Shown here: in pieces, positions 1-12,400 of the stretch
How the letters are laid out: every line of letters begins with the position of its first letter
How positions within the stretch are numbered: the first letter of the stretch is position 1
NCBI RefSeq assembly: GCF_018446385.1
Contig: NC_055987.1
Span: 11,059,705-11,123,704, forward strand
Origin: Zingiber officinale
Taxonomy: Eukaryota > Streptophyta > Magnoliopsida > Zingiberales > Zingiberaceae
DNA length: 64,000 bases
Direction: 5' to 3'
Made by a program: the position numbers and the translations under genes
Notes under the pieces: generated by a model
The model's database searches: none
Told to the model about the DNA's origin: nothing
The model's input: only the letters and a program-made list of their open reading frames with translations

Positions 1-310
1 TTTTCGGTCGCTTGGGTGATCTTGACCAACCGGAATTGGGCTCACCCGAACCCATCTTCCGACCTTCTCCTCGAGCAATCTTCCGCTTTGACTTCTCATC
101 CCTCGTAAACGTTGTGCGCTCCCTTCTCGTCCGCCAGCATACTCTTCTGCAGCACCTCGTCCCTCGGACTCATTGAGTCAGTCGACTTTTTCTCTTTAGC
201 TGTGTCTTTTGCTCGACTTCTTGTGCTCCTAAGTTCCTGCTCACTTAGAGACATGGATCAAAACACAACAAGATCTAACCTGACTTGGTTGATCACATCA
301 AAACTACCAT
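1..310. mobile_element. LTR-retroelement fragment, cut by the window edge
   Basis: This is GC-richer than its surroundings and has the phrase style of the plant LTR elements elsewhere in the window: a run of words built on GACTTCTCATCC and CTCGAC, then a tail around 255-300 (ATCAAAACACAACAAG, GGTTGATCACATCAAAACTA). I associate that tail with LTR ends of monocot Copia-type elements. The left end lies outside the window and no duplication at the insertion site can be checked. It sits in what is inferred to be an intron of the peptidase gene that follows. Family and age are not resolvable here. Confidence 0.4.
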
Positions 311-1549
311 TAGGTACTTACAAAATCTACTCAAATATCGAAAATACTTACATGAAAATTTGCAAGGATGGGGATGTAGAACTAAATGGTCTATTGATGG
401 TGAAAAAACAACCTGAAGTTTCTGTATTTCTTGACAATTTTTTTTTCTTCTTCCTTTCCATTAAAGTAACATTTCAATGAAATGATATGATTCAACTTCA
501 AACATTTTTGAATGTAGCGGAGCTTGAGAATTGTTGTCTATTTGAATTATAGGAGATGGTAATCATAGATATGCTCACATTGGTGACCTTATTGCTGTAA
601 TAAAAGAAACAGTGCTTAATATAGATTAGTATTATGTGTACTTGTAAAGAACTAAAACATGACAAAATACAAATGTGGAAGAAAGCAACAAGCTGCAACA
701 AAATCGTTTATGTGATTGGTTAGTAAAACATGAGCTAGTTTGTAGATCTTGGATTTTGATTGCCAAGAAATAGAAATATTATAAATAAAACTCAAGGATT
801 AGGATTCCTTTGTTGTCATTCCATATGTATATGATTATTATTATTTACACTCGAAGTTTCTCCGTGTAACTATGATGAAGCACCAGGGGATTCTTAGCCA
901 GTGTGTATTATTCTTACACGATGAATAGGATATAGATAAACCTGAAGAAGTATGCATAAAAATATTCACCTCTAGGAATAATCCTAGAATCCTATTAGTT
1001 TTTTTGGATGTGGAGAAATGCAAATTTTTTAGAATGTGAACTTATGATATGATAGGAATCCTCTATTATAATCATCCACACCTCAAAGGTATTTTGATGC
1101 TGGAGAGTTGGATGTGTTGTCCCCTGTTTAAGGATTATATTACCCTCAATTCGGAGACATTTTGACAACACAATAAAAACCTTAGCGGCATTTTAATATT
1201 AATCAAACCTTGTGGTGTATTTTGAAAAAGCTAGTAAATGTCGGTATATTTTGAAATCATCTTTATCTATTTATTTAAAGTTTAACAAGAAAAAAAATCC
1301 ACTCAAATGGTAAATTTGGGTTTCTGATTTAAACACAAGACCTTAGTAACAACTTGCAAGGCCTCTAGTTGGTACCTTGCAGCAGAACCATTTAATTCTA
1401 GTAATTTGCTAAATTTTGTAATTGCCATTTCTCATTTTAGTTGATTCCTAATTGCGCGGGTAGGTATCAAGAAATACAGATTCTTCCTATTTGATATAAT
1501 TTTAAGCAGAAAATATCAGAAAGAAACAACTAATATGTGATTTATGCAG
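311..1549 (+). other. Intron sequence upstream of the MPP-beta 3' exons
   Basis: AT-rich and without coding similarity in any frame. It ends in a good acceptor (TTTATGCAG) at 1549, next to a recognisable exon of mitochondrial processing peptidase. The preceding exon, expected to end near the conserved RARNQ stretch of the family, is not found here. The intron therefore probably begins left of the window and contains the retroelement fragment at its start. Confidence 0.6.
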
Positions 1550-2454
1550 CTAAAATCTTCTCTTCAACTTCACATCGATGGTACCAGCTCTGTTGCTGAG
1601 GACATCGGCCGACAGGTAAGGGATTTTTTTATCAGAGGAATTTGCTCATTTTCAGTTAATTTTCCCAACAGCAGGTAGATTCAATCATATTGATTTCATA
1701 ATTTTTACTTCTGTATTATTTTCCATTGTGACAGTTGCTCACATATGGTCGAAGAATTCCAGTTACTGAGCTTTTTGCAAGGATAGATGCTGTTGATGCA
1801 AGCACCATTAAACGCGTGGCGAACCGCTTTATTTTTGATCAGGTTAAGTGATAATTTTCTCATCCACTAATACCCACTAATACTTGCTCTAGAATCCTCA
1901 TGCTAACTTATCGTATCAACCAGTGGGTCTATGAGGTGTGTGGTGTTTGCATGATGTGTTTGGTCCAGGTGCTAAAACCCAACAAGTCTTAAAAAAATAT
2001 TACTTAGGCTGAGGGAGCAAAGGAGTTAACTAGATGGTTTAGAATGAATAATTACTGTCAGAATTTATATTCTGAATATACTAAACATAATGGACATTTA
2101 TTCCACAAATAATCGATTAAGAATAAATTAGCTAGTCCTGTGAATTTAATATGACCGTAAAAAGGTTTATGAAAAAATAATTACTTAATATTACTCTGTT
2201 TGAATCTGTTCTTTGAGCCGAACATAAGAATGATTCATTTGGCTAAATTGTTCGATTTTTTTTCACTTTAATGATATCAAAATTGACACACGTCTTGGCA
2301 TCTAAATTAACCCGGCTTGAATAAAATATATATTCTTCAGCTGAAACTTTCTTCCTGAACATTGCAGGACGTCGCAATTGCAGCCATGGGACCGATCCAA
2401 GGCCTCCCAGATTATAACTGGTTCAGACGCCGCACCTACTTGCTTCGATATTGA
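1550..2454 (+). CDS. MPPB: Mitochondrial processing peptidase beta subunit, C-terminal three exons (partial)
   Basis: The beta subunit of mitochondrial processing peptidase removes presequences from imported proteins. In plants it is integrated in the cytochrome bc1 complex as a core protein. Three exons join in frame: 1550-1615, 1735-1842 and 2368-2454, all with AG acceptors and GT donors. They encode about 86 residues, starting LKSSLQLHIDGTSSVAEDIG, running through a conserved LTYGRRIP-V-TELFARIDAVDA stretch and VANRFIFDQDVAIAAMGPIQ, and ending YLLRY before the stop. This is the family C-terminus. The zinc-binding HxxEH motif and all N-terminal exons lie left of the window, so the gene is cut by the window edge and is not truncated by mutation as far as can be seen. 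The intron from 1843 to 2367 contains AT-rich sequence only. Confidence 0.93.
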
Positions 2455-3276
2455 TTCCGCCTTTTCTTTTTTTTATTATTATTGTTTACATTCTCGGTTT
2501 GCGATTTTTCCCTTTCATTCTTCCTAGTGATCATGAATCACTATGAAAATTTACACTTCTGAAAAAGATTTTGCTTTACTTTACATGTACACACATTTGC
2601 TGTAAACATTCCCAGTTTAAATAATGAATGCCAGAGACAATAGGCATTCGTTTTAGTGCTGATAAAATATATATTCCAAGTTCCTAATTTTGCCGTGTTT
2701 GATTATTTCATTGGAAAGTTGTCATAGATTGCTTGTGCTTTGTGCATGGGTTTCATGCTTTCATGCCAACTGTCATCTTTAATAACTGTTCTTTCAGAAA
2801 AAAAAAACATACCATTTGGACAATAATCTGTGGCAAAAAGTGATAATGCTTGCGCCAAGTTCTTCATGGCCTGCCCAAGGCATGTGGAAGGATGGAAAAT
2901 CAAGCAACTTCCTAAATAGGAGGAATTTATTTCCTAAGGGAATGACTAGGGGATTCGAAGCTTGGTTCTGTGCGGTAATTCTATCATTCGAGTAGCAAGT
3001 CAGCTATACGTGACAGCGTTTGGACAATAATCTGGTGCCTTGCTATTGTATGTGTTCTTTTTCCCCCTCTGAAATGGATGTAACATCTAGATCAAGCTAT
3101 TAACAGTTAAAAAATTATCTTCCCGATTTTGGCGATTAATTTGCTACTGGTTCGTGCTTCAGAACAGTTTGCTATTCTTGTTTATAACATTTCGCACGTA
3201 ATTTCCAACATGCACGGTCAAAAATATAATTGGCATCTCTTTGCTATCCTCCAACGCCAAGAGATGTAGATATTAT
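2455..3276. other. 3' flank of MPPB, no gene seen
   Basis: AT-rich sequence following the MPPB stop codon. The first 200 bases (T-rich, with AATAAT and ATAAATAT-like words near 2620-2680) probably hold the 3' untranslated region. The short reading frames here have no recognisable motif and no exon context. I see no RNA gene or repeat in it. Confidence 0.5.
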
Positions 3277-3693
3277 TTGGTGATCCAACTATTCAAGACA
3301 ACCATCACCTCTGATTCCAAGAGCATTACCGGAACCTGAGGCGGCACCTGGATCCTGGATAGATCCTGGATTTGCTCTGGGGAAGGCTATAGGTTAGATT
3401 ATCATCATAAAAAAATTAAGATTTGTAGTTGATTGCAATCTCAGAAATCTACCGCAAAGGGTCGCCCAATAAACGGAATATACCGGTGGTGGCCTCCATC
3501 AACCTCAATGCAATCTCCTAGCAAAGCCGACGAAAACATGAAACAGGTTCATTGACAAGCTCCCTGACCTTGCCATGCTCTACTCTAATTTCAACTGCTC
3601 CTGCATCATGCCGGTCATGCCGGACCTCACCCACCTCCCACCTCCCTTGTACGAGTTCGATGTCAGCAACAACCAACAACTCCGGTTCTAGGA
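3277..3693 (+). pseudogene. Relic of a PGIP-like/At4g06744-type leucine-rich repeat gene
   Basis: Scattered pieces in two frames match the plant extracellular LRR family typified by At4g06744. Around 3280-3345 the sequence reads IQLFKTTITSDSKSITGT, which is the N-terminal helix region followed by the usual TW. Around 3482-3520 it reads IPVVASINLN, the segment before the first repeat. At 3545-3693 it reads RFIDKLPDLAMLYSNFNC and then PPPLYEFDVSNNQQLRF and a stop. In the family the latter is FIDGLPDLALFHANSN and LYELDVSNNKLSG. The first piece runs into an in-frame TGA (GGAACCTGAGG), the pieces are out of register with each other, and only about one third of the family length is present. No signal peptide or start codon is identified. 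I infer a degenerate, non-functional copy of a host gene. Confidence 0.6.
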
Positions 3694-4000
3694 TTGCACT
3701 CAGCCCCAAAGATAAAGCTCAGATCTTTCAGTGGGAATTCGGGTGGCCAACCAAACAAGATTCCGTCCATAATTGTCATAAACTAATAAATAGTCACCAG
3801 TAAGAGTAAAAATTAGTAACTTCAGTGTCAGTTTAATTTAAACCTTTCTACTACTAAAAATCTTAGATTTGATCACGAAATGGCAACAAAAACAAAAGGA
3901 AAATAACTTATTCGATGGAACAACCCCTCCTTCCCATGCTATAAAAAAAGCAGTTGGCAATGGCATTGCAGGAGCAAACCAGATTTCAAAATGGAACAAG

Positions 4001-5957
4001 TCATTCATCCTTGTCGAAGAAACTCTGTGGTAATGAAAAATCATCCTCTTTGTTTAAAATCTCTGCTTCCTCCTCTTCTGGTTTCTGGTAGAGAACATCC
4101 AAATGTTAGTACTTCAACAGTATAAATATTCATTTATAGCCTGATTGACTTCAGTAACCAACAAATAGCTAACTAGCAAATCTATGAAAGAACATGTTAA
4201 AATGTATGAATATGCTAAAAAGATAAAATAATTAGTTTGAGAAGCAACAAGAGTTTAAGGTGTGAGAAGTAAAGGGAGAGCAAATTAAACATAATTCGAA
4301 CATTCTAACGCGACATGGTGTTTAGAATGAGCTCAATATAGCGAGGCCATAATGTTGGGGGAGATTGCTCATTGACTTTGTAGTCAGCATATTGCTTCTT
4401 TAGGTAGCTGATGTTTTAGGTTTCCCATGCATGACACTCTCTACATTGAACTCGCCCTACCAAATTCAAGTAACTGTCTTATTTTGCTCAAAATTTGCAT
4501 TGCAGTCTTTGGTCATATTAAGTTAACACAATTGGATTTCTGAGCCTAACACCAAGTACTTGCACACCATGACTATGTTTCAGATTTGCACTCTCCATAG
4601 GAGAACAAAGGATCAATAAATGTAACAGGAGCTACAGATGCTAACCAAGCATGTACAGATTAACGTTGACAATAATACAACAAATGCAACAAAATATTGC
4701 CCTTTTTGACATCTGCATTGCATGCGACTGCAAATGGTGAAAGTGAGAAATAATAAACTTCTTCATCTTCTCGCATCAATCTTTTTTTTTAAAAAAAAAA
4801 AGAATACTAATGAAAAGAAAAATAATTAGAAGGGATTCATCTCACCATTGCTTCTAGATTATAAAAACGATCCAACAACTGCAATACCTCCTCTGCTGTG
4901 AATTGTCTATCAAAGCTGCAAGAATCGACAACAAGGTTTATGTTTCAAAATATTTTGTATTCAGTTTGAAATTCTTGCACAAAATTCTTTAGTACCACTA
5001 TAATAAATTAACCTAACCTCTTCCGCAGATATTCCATCAGTCCGTAAAGAACAAAATGACGGTGGATGCCTACAGTTAATGGCCAACTCATATTAATAAT
5101 CATACATGTCAAAATTACATGCTCCTTATATAACAGGAGCTTAAGAGATTGGTAGTGATTAATTAGCTATTTGGATGCAGAGTAACAATATTAATCGGGA
5201 TGGAGTTGCTTTGAGTATAATCAATCTATCAGTGAGAGAATTTATCAGACTAAATTTGAACAATCATCAGTTATACTATACCGACTGAAGGTTGTTAAAA
5301 AGATGAACGCCTGTACAATTAAGATAGTTTGTGCCTTTCAAAGTAGATGCAGCATATTAAGTTAATCAATTTAATTATTTTAGCAGGGAATCAGGGATCA
5401 TTGTACTTTAACGAATAATGTTCTCCTGATGAGACCAGAAAAAGCTGCGATGATTTCTACTCACGCTCCTATCTTCAATCCAGAATCACAACACTAATTT
5501 CCAAACTAGAGCAAGAAGTTCAAATCGTTTCAGCTTTTATTGATTTAGTGGCAACAAAGATTGTCACAGAAGACAACGTTCTAAATGTGAGAAAAATTAG
5601 AACTTTATGACCACAAAGCATAAGATAATGAAACTCACCCTGTAATCGAGAAGGAGGATAGATTTCTAGAGCTTCTAAAAGCCTCAATTCCACTTCAACT
5701 TGCGATTGCTCCTGATGGAACTAGAAAATTAACATAAAACAAACATACAAGGACAGAAATTTACAAGTGCATCAAAAGTATCATACAGCGACATGGAAAA
5801 ATAAGCATGGAAAGAAACAAGTACAGAGACGACAAAAGGAAGAAGGAAGAGCGGAAAAACTACCAACCTTAGGCAAGGAGGAAACGGAGGAAGGCGGCCC
5901 CTGGCCGGCCGAGTGGATCGAGAGCCCGTCTTGCTCCTCCTCGCCGGCCGCCTCCAT
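4001..5957 (-). CDS. EAF7/MRGBP-type subunit of the NuA4 histone acetyltransferase complex
   Basis: The family (Eaf7 in yeast, MRGBP in animals, CT20-domain proteins in plants) is a non-catalytic NuA4 subunit that binds the MRG15/Eaf3 chromodomain protein in the nucleus. Five exons on the minus strand join in frame: 5868-5957, 5639-5720, 5018-5069, 4846-4915 and 4001-4084. They give 125 residues. Residues 1-30 are an acidic, Ser/Pro-rich leader starting MEAAGEEEQDGL. Then come VEVELRLLEALEIYPPSRLQ, GIHRHFVLYGLMEYLRKSFD, FTAEEVLQLLDRFYNLEAM, and an acidic end finishing with DDFSLPQSFFDKDE. This order is the family signature: the IHRHF motif, a YL helix, EVL..L..FYNL, and the FSLP peptide. All introns have GT/AG borders. 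The start is the first ATG of an exon preceded by a GC-rich leader. The longer reading frames antisense to exon 1 are shadows. Confidence 0.92.
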
Positions 5958-6269
5958 CTCCGTCGATCCTGGACGAAACCCTAGTTCGATAACACCCCAT
6001 ACAGAGTGCAGGAAAAAAAAAACAAACTACAAAGGGAAACCTAGCAATCTCCAAATGCCGAATCGGAGAATCCATTGTTCACCTTCTTCTCGCTCCTTCA
6101 CTATCGTCTTCCGCTCAGCGCTGGCGACCGACGAGGGCTCGGCGGCGACACCACGACGACGTCCTCGCCGTGCTCTGGATTGGGTTTGGCTCCGTCTCAT
6201 CGGGCTCCAAAAAGAGATTATAACGTTTTGCGACAAATTATTCATCCACAAATAATTTATTTATAGTGT

Positions 6270-6890
6270 ATTTGCTTGCTTGGATGAAAACCGAAGGGCA
6301 AAATAAATAAATAAATAAATAATTTTGAAAAAAAAATTATAAAAATGCATCATAAAATTATTTTACTTTTTTCTTCTCCTTAAATTGATTTTGTTGTTAA
6401 TTTAACTTGTTTTCAAGCCACAAGCTTATTAAGACGTAATTGAAAAAGTAAGTGACTAATGGAAAACAGATAGTGGTTTAGGTACATGAATGGTGTTAAT
6501 TAATAAAGAATTAATTCTTATTAATAGCACATAAATAAAATATCATTAGAAATAAAAATATTCCTTGAAATTCACGCCCCAATGGCGTGGGGCAGCCACG
6601 TCGGTTCCACTCACTTTCCATGGATGAGCTCTATGTTTAAGAAGTGTGCTGGATAGGATAACGGGTGTTACATAGGCCGGCATGTGGCGTAACGGACGGT
6701 TTAACCATCATCATATCTGGTTTATATTGGAGACGAGGCTGAAAAGCGACAAGAAATTCGGTACCGGATTATTCGAGTCGTATCGGAAGGTGACGGCGAC
6801 ACGAAGGCGGAGACCCGGCTGTTACGCAACACCTTTAATAAGGATGTTAGGTAGCGTGAAGGTGGAGCGCATTTCCAATCCCTCACACAT
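6270..6890. promoter_or_regulatory. Spacer between two divergent genes, probable promoters
   Basis: This gap separates the leader of the minus-strand EAF7-like gene from the leader of the plus-strand nuclear-protein gene. It has an AT-rich half (about 6270-6560, with ATAAATAAATAAATAAAT at 6299-6320) and a GC-richer half (6570-6890) just before a CT-rich leader. A TATA box cannot be assigned with certainty. Head-to-head arrangement and spacing suggest the two genes could share regulatory DNA, but no shared element is demonstrated. Confidence 0.4.
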
Positions 6891-6894
6891 CACG

Positions 6895-9486
6895 GCAACT
6901 GATACCTTCGCCTCGCTCGCTCTCTCCGCTCAATTGCCAAGGTTTTCGATCCCTATTTCCTAGCGATTTCTGACGAGATCGATTCGAGTAGGTAATTCGT
7001 CGTCTTAAAGAAGATTTGCTGCCTGTATTTTTTCCCCCTTTTTCTTTGAAGTTGCTTTTGCTTGTCCGAAGGAGATAACTCATCGATGTAACGCGTTGGG
7101 CGATGTTATTGGACAGATCGACTGGATTTCGTTCCTCTCGGACTGTGTGTTGCCGCGGGACGTGATCGATAGATGTCAGTGACTCTGTAACGAAGTGCAA
7201 AGGAAATACGCGGTTGATTGAAGTCCTGATGGATTTCTTTTTGAGATCTAATCCCGATTTGTTAGTCTCGCGATTCAAGAAAGTGTTTTGTGAAAGAAAC
7301 GTGACGTTAATTAAATTTTTTAGAGTGCAAGGAAGTCCGGGGCTATTATTATTACTTATTCGCAATTATGAGCGGCGACAGAAGGAGGAGCGAGTTGTTG
7401 AAGACTTAAAAGTTCCTTTTCCCCTTCCGATCTACCTGCTGTGGAACTATTTTGGTCTGAAGATTCTGGTAAACCTCATTGTTTCGGTAGTTTGTTCCGT
7501 GGTAGCATCAAGCTCAAAGATCGTGCTGGGTCAACTGTTGAATTTTGTTTCTCCTCCTTGGGGTTATGCTTTTGTACATCATTTTGGTCAGCTGACCTTA
7601 GGCGTTAGAGGTGGTATAACTTCGTTGGTGTGACCAGATATCCCGAATTTTTTTGTGGGCGGGGTTTGGTTTTGTCGAAACTAACTGTTGTGATGTGCAA
7701 AGGAGCGACTTTCTTGGTCATAAAAAGCTGTGATGTTTGGGCCAAATGAGTCGACTCTGGAGCTCATGTCAGTTGTTTTGCGTATTCATTTACATTGGAG
7801 AGGAAGCTACAAGAAATATTCATGTAGTTCATGGAAAAGTTCCCCCATTTAGCATGACCTATAGTTTCTGTTCCTGATCAATCTGTGGTGCTTTGTTGTG
7901 TGACTATTAGATGTCAATCCTGGTTTCGAGGTCAAGGTGGAGGCATTTGGTTATTGCTCCAATTGAGTAATTCAATCTTTTCTAGAGCGGTTCAGAAAGA
8001 GTGAGTACACACTTTTGGAGAAACAGAAATGCAGAGATCCACTCTTTGCATATTTGTATCCTGGTGTCATGCCACCACAGTCAAGTGTCATGATACCACA
8101 GTTAGGGAAATCATGATAATAGGTGATGAGCAAATTTTTTTTGTTTTCCAGGTATTGAGTATATCTAGGCCTTTCTTCACCTGTGTATCTGTGTCGAACT
8201 TACAAGAGATATTCATGACTTGAGTTCATTACAAGATTACGTTTTTTGCACATTTTATGGGAGTGACTTGAAGTTGTTAATTCTGTGAAGTATGTGCCTT
8301 TAGCAAAGTAATTAGTTAGCCCTATTATTTTGTGCCCTTTCTATCTCTAAACCAAAATTATTGAACTAACAAGGATAAAACTTAGCTTCATCGTTTAAAG
8401 ACAGGAAAGCAATTTAGCATTGAATCAGTCCACACTACTTGTAAAGTATGATCATCACTCATCAGGATGCTAAATTATCCTATAATACATCCTGGGCGAA
8501 TTTGTTGGAAGAGATAGCAGAGTGAACTTATTATTCCTCTGAAAGTAACTAGAACTAGCACTATTGCATTTTATCCTATCTTTCCAGCAATGTTGTATAG
8601 TCTAAGAAACATCAGAATATATTCGGTCTATTATCTCAGGTGTTTCAGATTACTGAAACATAAAACAAGGGCATCTGCAGACCTGGTTTGATGGTTCTTG
8701 ATTTGCTACAAGTGGTGGGAGTTTCTGGCTCGAAATTATTATTTCTTTGTGTATATGCCCCTCAATTGACTATCCAGTTTAATTGTGAGGAGTCTAAATG
8801 CATGCTTTATGGAAGAAAAAGCAGCAGTCCGTTTTCTCCCTTCTTTTAACAACCTGAAGCTACAAAATTCTGAGTCATCCATCATAAAGGCACTCAGAGT
8901 TCTACTGCAGGAAGTATCTTTTATAGCTGATAGTTTCTGACCTCAGCAGGAAGTATAGTCCCTTGGGATATTTGTTCACTTCTTGTAATTATACTTCTGA
9001 ATTTTTGCAAGTTTTGAATGACTTAGTAGTTCATCACTTTATAAAATGATTGAACAGCTGTTGACTGCTTTAAAAGGTCTCTCTATTTCATTTGGTTAAT
9101 GATTAGTTTTTAGATGCCTTATTAAATTAAAATCTTCAATAGCCATACGGGAGCTGTAAGAAGGATATCTGGACTGTTTCGGCTGGGATAGTCTTTTAAT
9201 GCTTGAATACATTCACATTTGTCCCCGGGACGAAATTACATAATTCATTACTTTAGAGTTTAGATTGATGTTGCTAATTGTTACCAAATGATGCTATTCA
9301 TTTTCTTTTGCTGCTTGCTTTTGTTTATTTACTTTTTTGTATTCATATCTACCTTATGTTTATGTTCACTTTTAGATTCAGTGAAGCATTTGGGTTGTGG
9401 TGGTGAATTGATGATTATTTTCTTTTTTAGTTTAGCCGCGACGAAGCAATTCTAGGATAGCTCATCTCTTGCACAGGGTGTTAATA
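6895..9486 (+). other. Probable 5' leader exon and long leader intron
   Basis: A pyrimidine-rich leader near 6900-6990 (CTCGCTCGCTCTCTCCGC and following) ends at a good donor (GAGTAG|GTAATT) at 6991. About 2.5 kb of AT-rich sequence with no recognisable coding region follows before the main reading frame. The layout is that of a plant gene with a long intron in its 5' untranslated region. The frames seen at 7214-7633 and 8029-8223 have no family match or splice context and are not accepted as exons. Confidence 0.45.
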
Positions 9487-12400
9487 ATGCCGATTAACAA
9501 AGAGGTGGTCCTCTTGCTAATGTCATTATAAAGCAGTTTATTGTGTTTGGAAATATTAATGTTTTTTTTTTTGAATTTCTTATTCATAGATTCAGTTTGA
9601 CCTTGCTGATGGGCATTCTGATGCGTCTATATCTGGTGTACCAATCAAGAAAAGGCTATTTCATTTGTCACAATCATCATCTTCTACATCCCAAAACATA
9701 AGTGCAATGCCAAAAAAATTGAGTGAACAACCGAGGAATCTCTTACTAAAATCAGAATCTTCTGTTTCTGAGAACTCTGCTGCTGTGAAACTAGACAATA
9801 ATTTAACTCTTGATGATTCACTAGAGTCTTCCATCAGATTCAATAGTTCACATGGAATTGCTTCCCAGGTTAATTATAGCCTGGTGCTCAAGGAAGGCAC
9901 CACTGGAAGTGGGGAATCAGGTATGGATGATGATATGGATGTAGATAACAGGGCATCACTAGGATTGGATATGGAGAAAGGAAAGAATTCACCAGAGCAA
10001 TGGGAATCTGAGATGCTCAAAGTTGAAAAAGGTGTTGGGAAAATAATCACTTCAAGTGATGTATCCGCATCTGAAGGAGTTGACACTTCAGGTTTGTATC
10101 TATCATGTCAGGATAAGCAATATGGTCTGAACTTGTCGAAGATAGTGAAAGATGAAGTGCCTTTGTTGGATCTGCCTGGGTTGAATTTGCTGCAACATCT
10201 TAGTTGGGCCAGTTACAAAGATTTGGAATCAAAACGTGCTCAAAATTGGGATTTGAATTTTCCGATGGACATGTGGAATACCAATTTGGATAATTTACCT
10301 ACTAATCATGAGATGAACGATAAGTCAAAACCGAAGGAGTTGCACCAACCAAACAATGAAAAAAATCCCATTCAAAATACTAAAGAGACCCCAGACAGTT
10401 TTGGATTAGGTTCATCAGTGGTTGAGTCACATCAATGCAATCTGAGATTTACCGAATTGGGATTGCGTGCTGATGGAACTACAGGCTACGTTGATGGCTT
10501 AGACTTGCAGCTTAGGCTACCTAGCAGACCAGAGTTGCACAACTTGGGGATAACTCCTCTTGATCTAAGCCTGTCCTTGACAGGTAATCCTTCAGATGCA
10601 TCTTCTACAATTGCGAAATTTAAATCGTGTATGAACCCTAATCAGAATGAAACTAGAAGTCATCAACTTAGTAGTTTCAACTCTGGTGTTGTTACACAAG
10701 TGAAATCTGAACCATGCGATAGAAATTTCTCTGTGGAAAGTGCTCTGATTGAGGACTCATCACTAGGTAAACAGATCAAACCAGAACCACCTGAAGAATT
10801 TCAGGAGTCTCCAAATTTGGTCTTAGGTAATAACCAGCTAGGCTCTTTCACACAACTACCAACAACTTTGGATTCTAATTCTTTGCATGACGCAAATATG
10901 CTTCATGAATGTAGTCCAACTTTGCTTAGTGTTGCAAACACAAACATGGTAGGAAGAACTTGTCTAGACTTAGTTCTTTCTGCAGTAACAGATTCTATGG
11001 TACTTTCTAATGCTGAGGATGTGCCTTCTACCAGTTGCCTTAACCAAGATGCAGAAGGAAATTCTAGCAAACCATTGGATTCTAATTCTTTGCATGATGC
11101 AAATATGGTTCATGAATGTAGTCCAACTTTGCTTAGTGTTGCAAACACAAACATGGAAGGAAGAACTTGTCTAGACTTAGTTCTTTCTGCAGGAACAGAT
11201 TCTATGGTACTTTCTAATGCTGAGGATGTGCCTTCTACCAGTTTCCTTAACCAAGATGCAGAAGGAAATTCTAGCAAACCATTGGATAATTTTGTGGAGT
11301 CAATTATTTCTGATGTGAAAGCATGTACTGCAGAAGATACAGTCACTCGTGACATTGGTGACAAGGTTTCTTCCCTGCATCAAAATGCTGATCCTAAAGA
11401 ACCCAGGGCCTGTGGTGAATTATCTGGAGGAGTTGAAATGAGCCTCTTAGATGATGCATCAAAATGCTTAGGCAATAGCAATCTTGATTCTGATCCTAGA
11501 AAAACTAATATAGTGACTGGTGGGAATCTAGAAGGCATGGAATTAGCTGTGAACGTTCAGATAGAACAGTATGTTGTTACTGCACAAGAGCCTAGTGCTC
11601 CTGAAGATCCAAAGAGTGCAAGGAACAAGATTACCAGTGATGGAGTTGGTGATGATGAAGATGGTGTGCCATCATTTGCAAATGAGGTCCAATGTCAGAT
11701 TAAAAAAAAACTGGATGCTAGTGTTTCTATTGCCTCCATCGGTACAGAAGGTTTTCCCTTCATGACAGATGTGCATGCGGATAGTAAAGGAGAGGAATTA
11801 CAAGGTGAAAAGTTAAGTGGTCATAGTGTAGAAATGTGCCATGAAAAACAAGAAACGACCATTGACCTAAAGACAGACTTGCATGAATTGCCAATTACTG
11901 CTGAATTGACTTCATATGCCAGTGAAAAGCCTGTGGAACCTTTTCAAGGAACAAGAGCAAAACTCCTTGGAAGGGAGAAAGTCTTGAAAATGAATTCATG
12001 TTCAATCAATGCATTTCCTGAAATTGCAAAAAACAAAAATGAATATGCAGGAGGTCAGCAGATGAGCACAAAAGTTGTTAGTGTGGCAATCAAGCATCCA
12101 GAAGTGCAAGATAGGGAATCAAATGTTAATAATACGGCAACTAAGCATGTTTATATTCCATTTAAACATAACCACATTAAGCATGATGGCAACAGGTACA
12201 AGAATAGAGACAGTGACAAGACAAGTTCACCTTCAACTAAGTCATTTGATTACAGGAATACTACTTCTGCTAGGTCAGTTCCTGATGTCATGGAGAAGGA
12301 AAGGTTGATTGCTGATAATGAGAAGCATGCCAATTTATATTCTCAAGGGAGAAGGTGATAATGCTCACACTTTTTTAACTGCTGCTGCTATTTCTGTTAG

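Noticed and set aside
112-480. 122-residue frame near the window start
   Set aside because: Ser/Leu-rich translation of a retroelement fragment running into AT-rich DNA; no domain.
5767-6255. 162-residue plus-strand frame
   Set aside because: Antisense to exon 1 and leader of the EAF7-like gene, with no family match.
6682-7633. Open frames in the leader region of the nuclear-protein gene
   Set aside because: No motif, no splice logic, and they overlap the inferred leader exon and leader intron.
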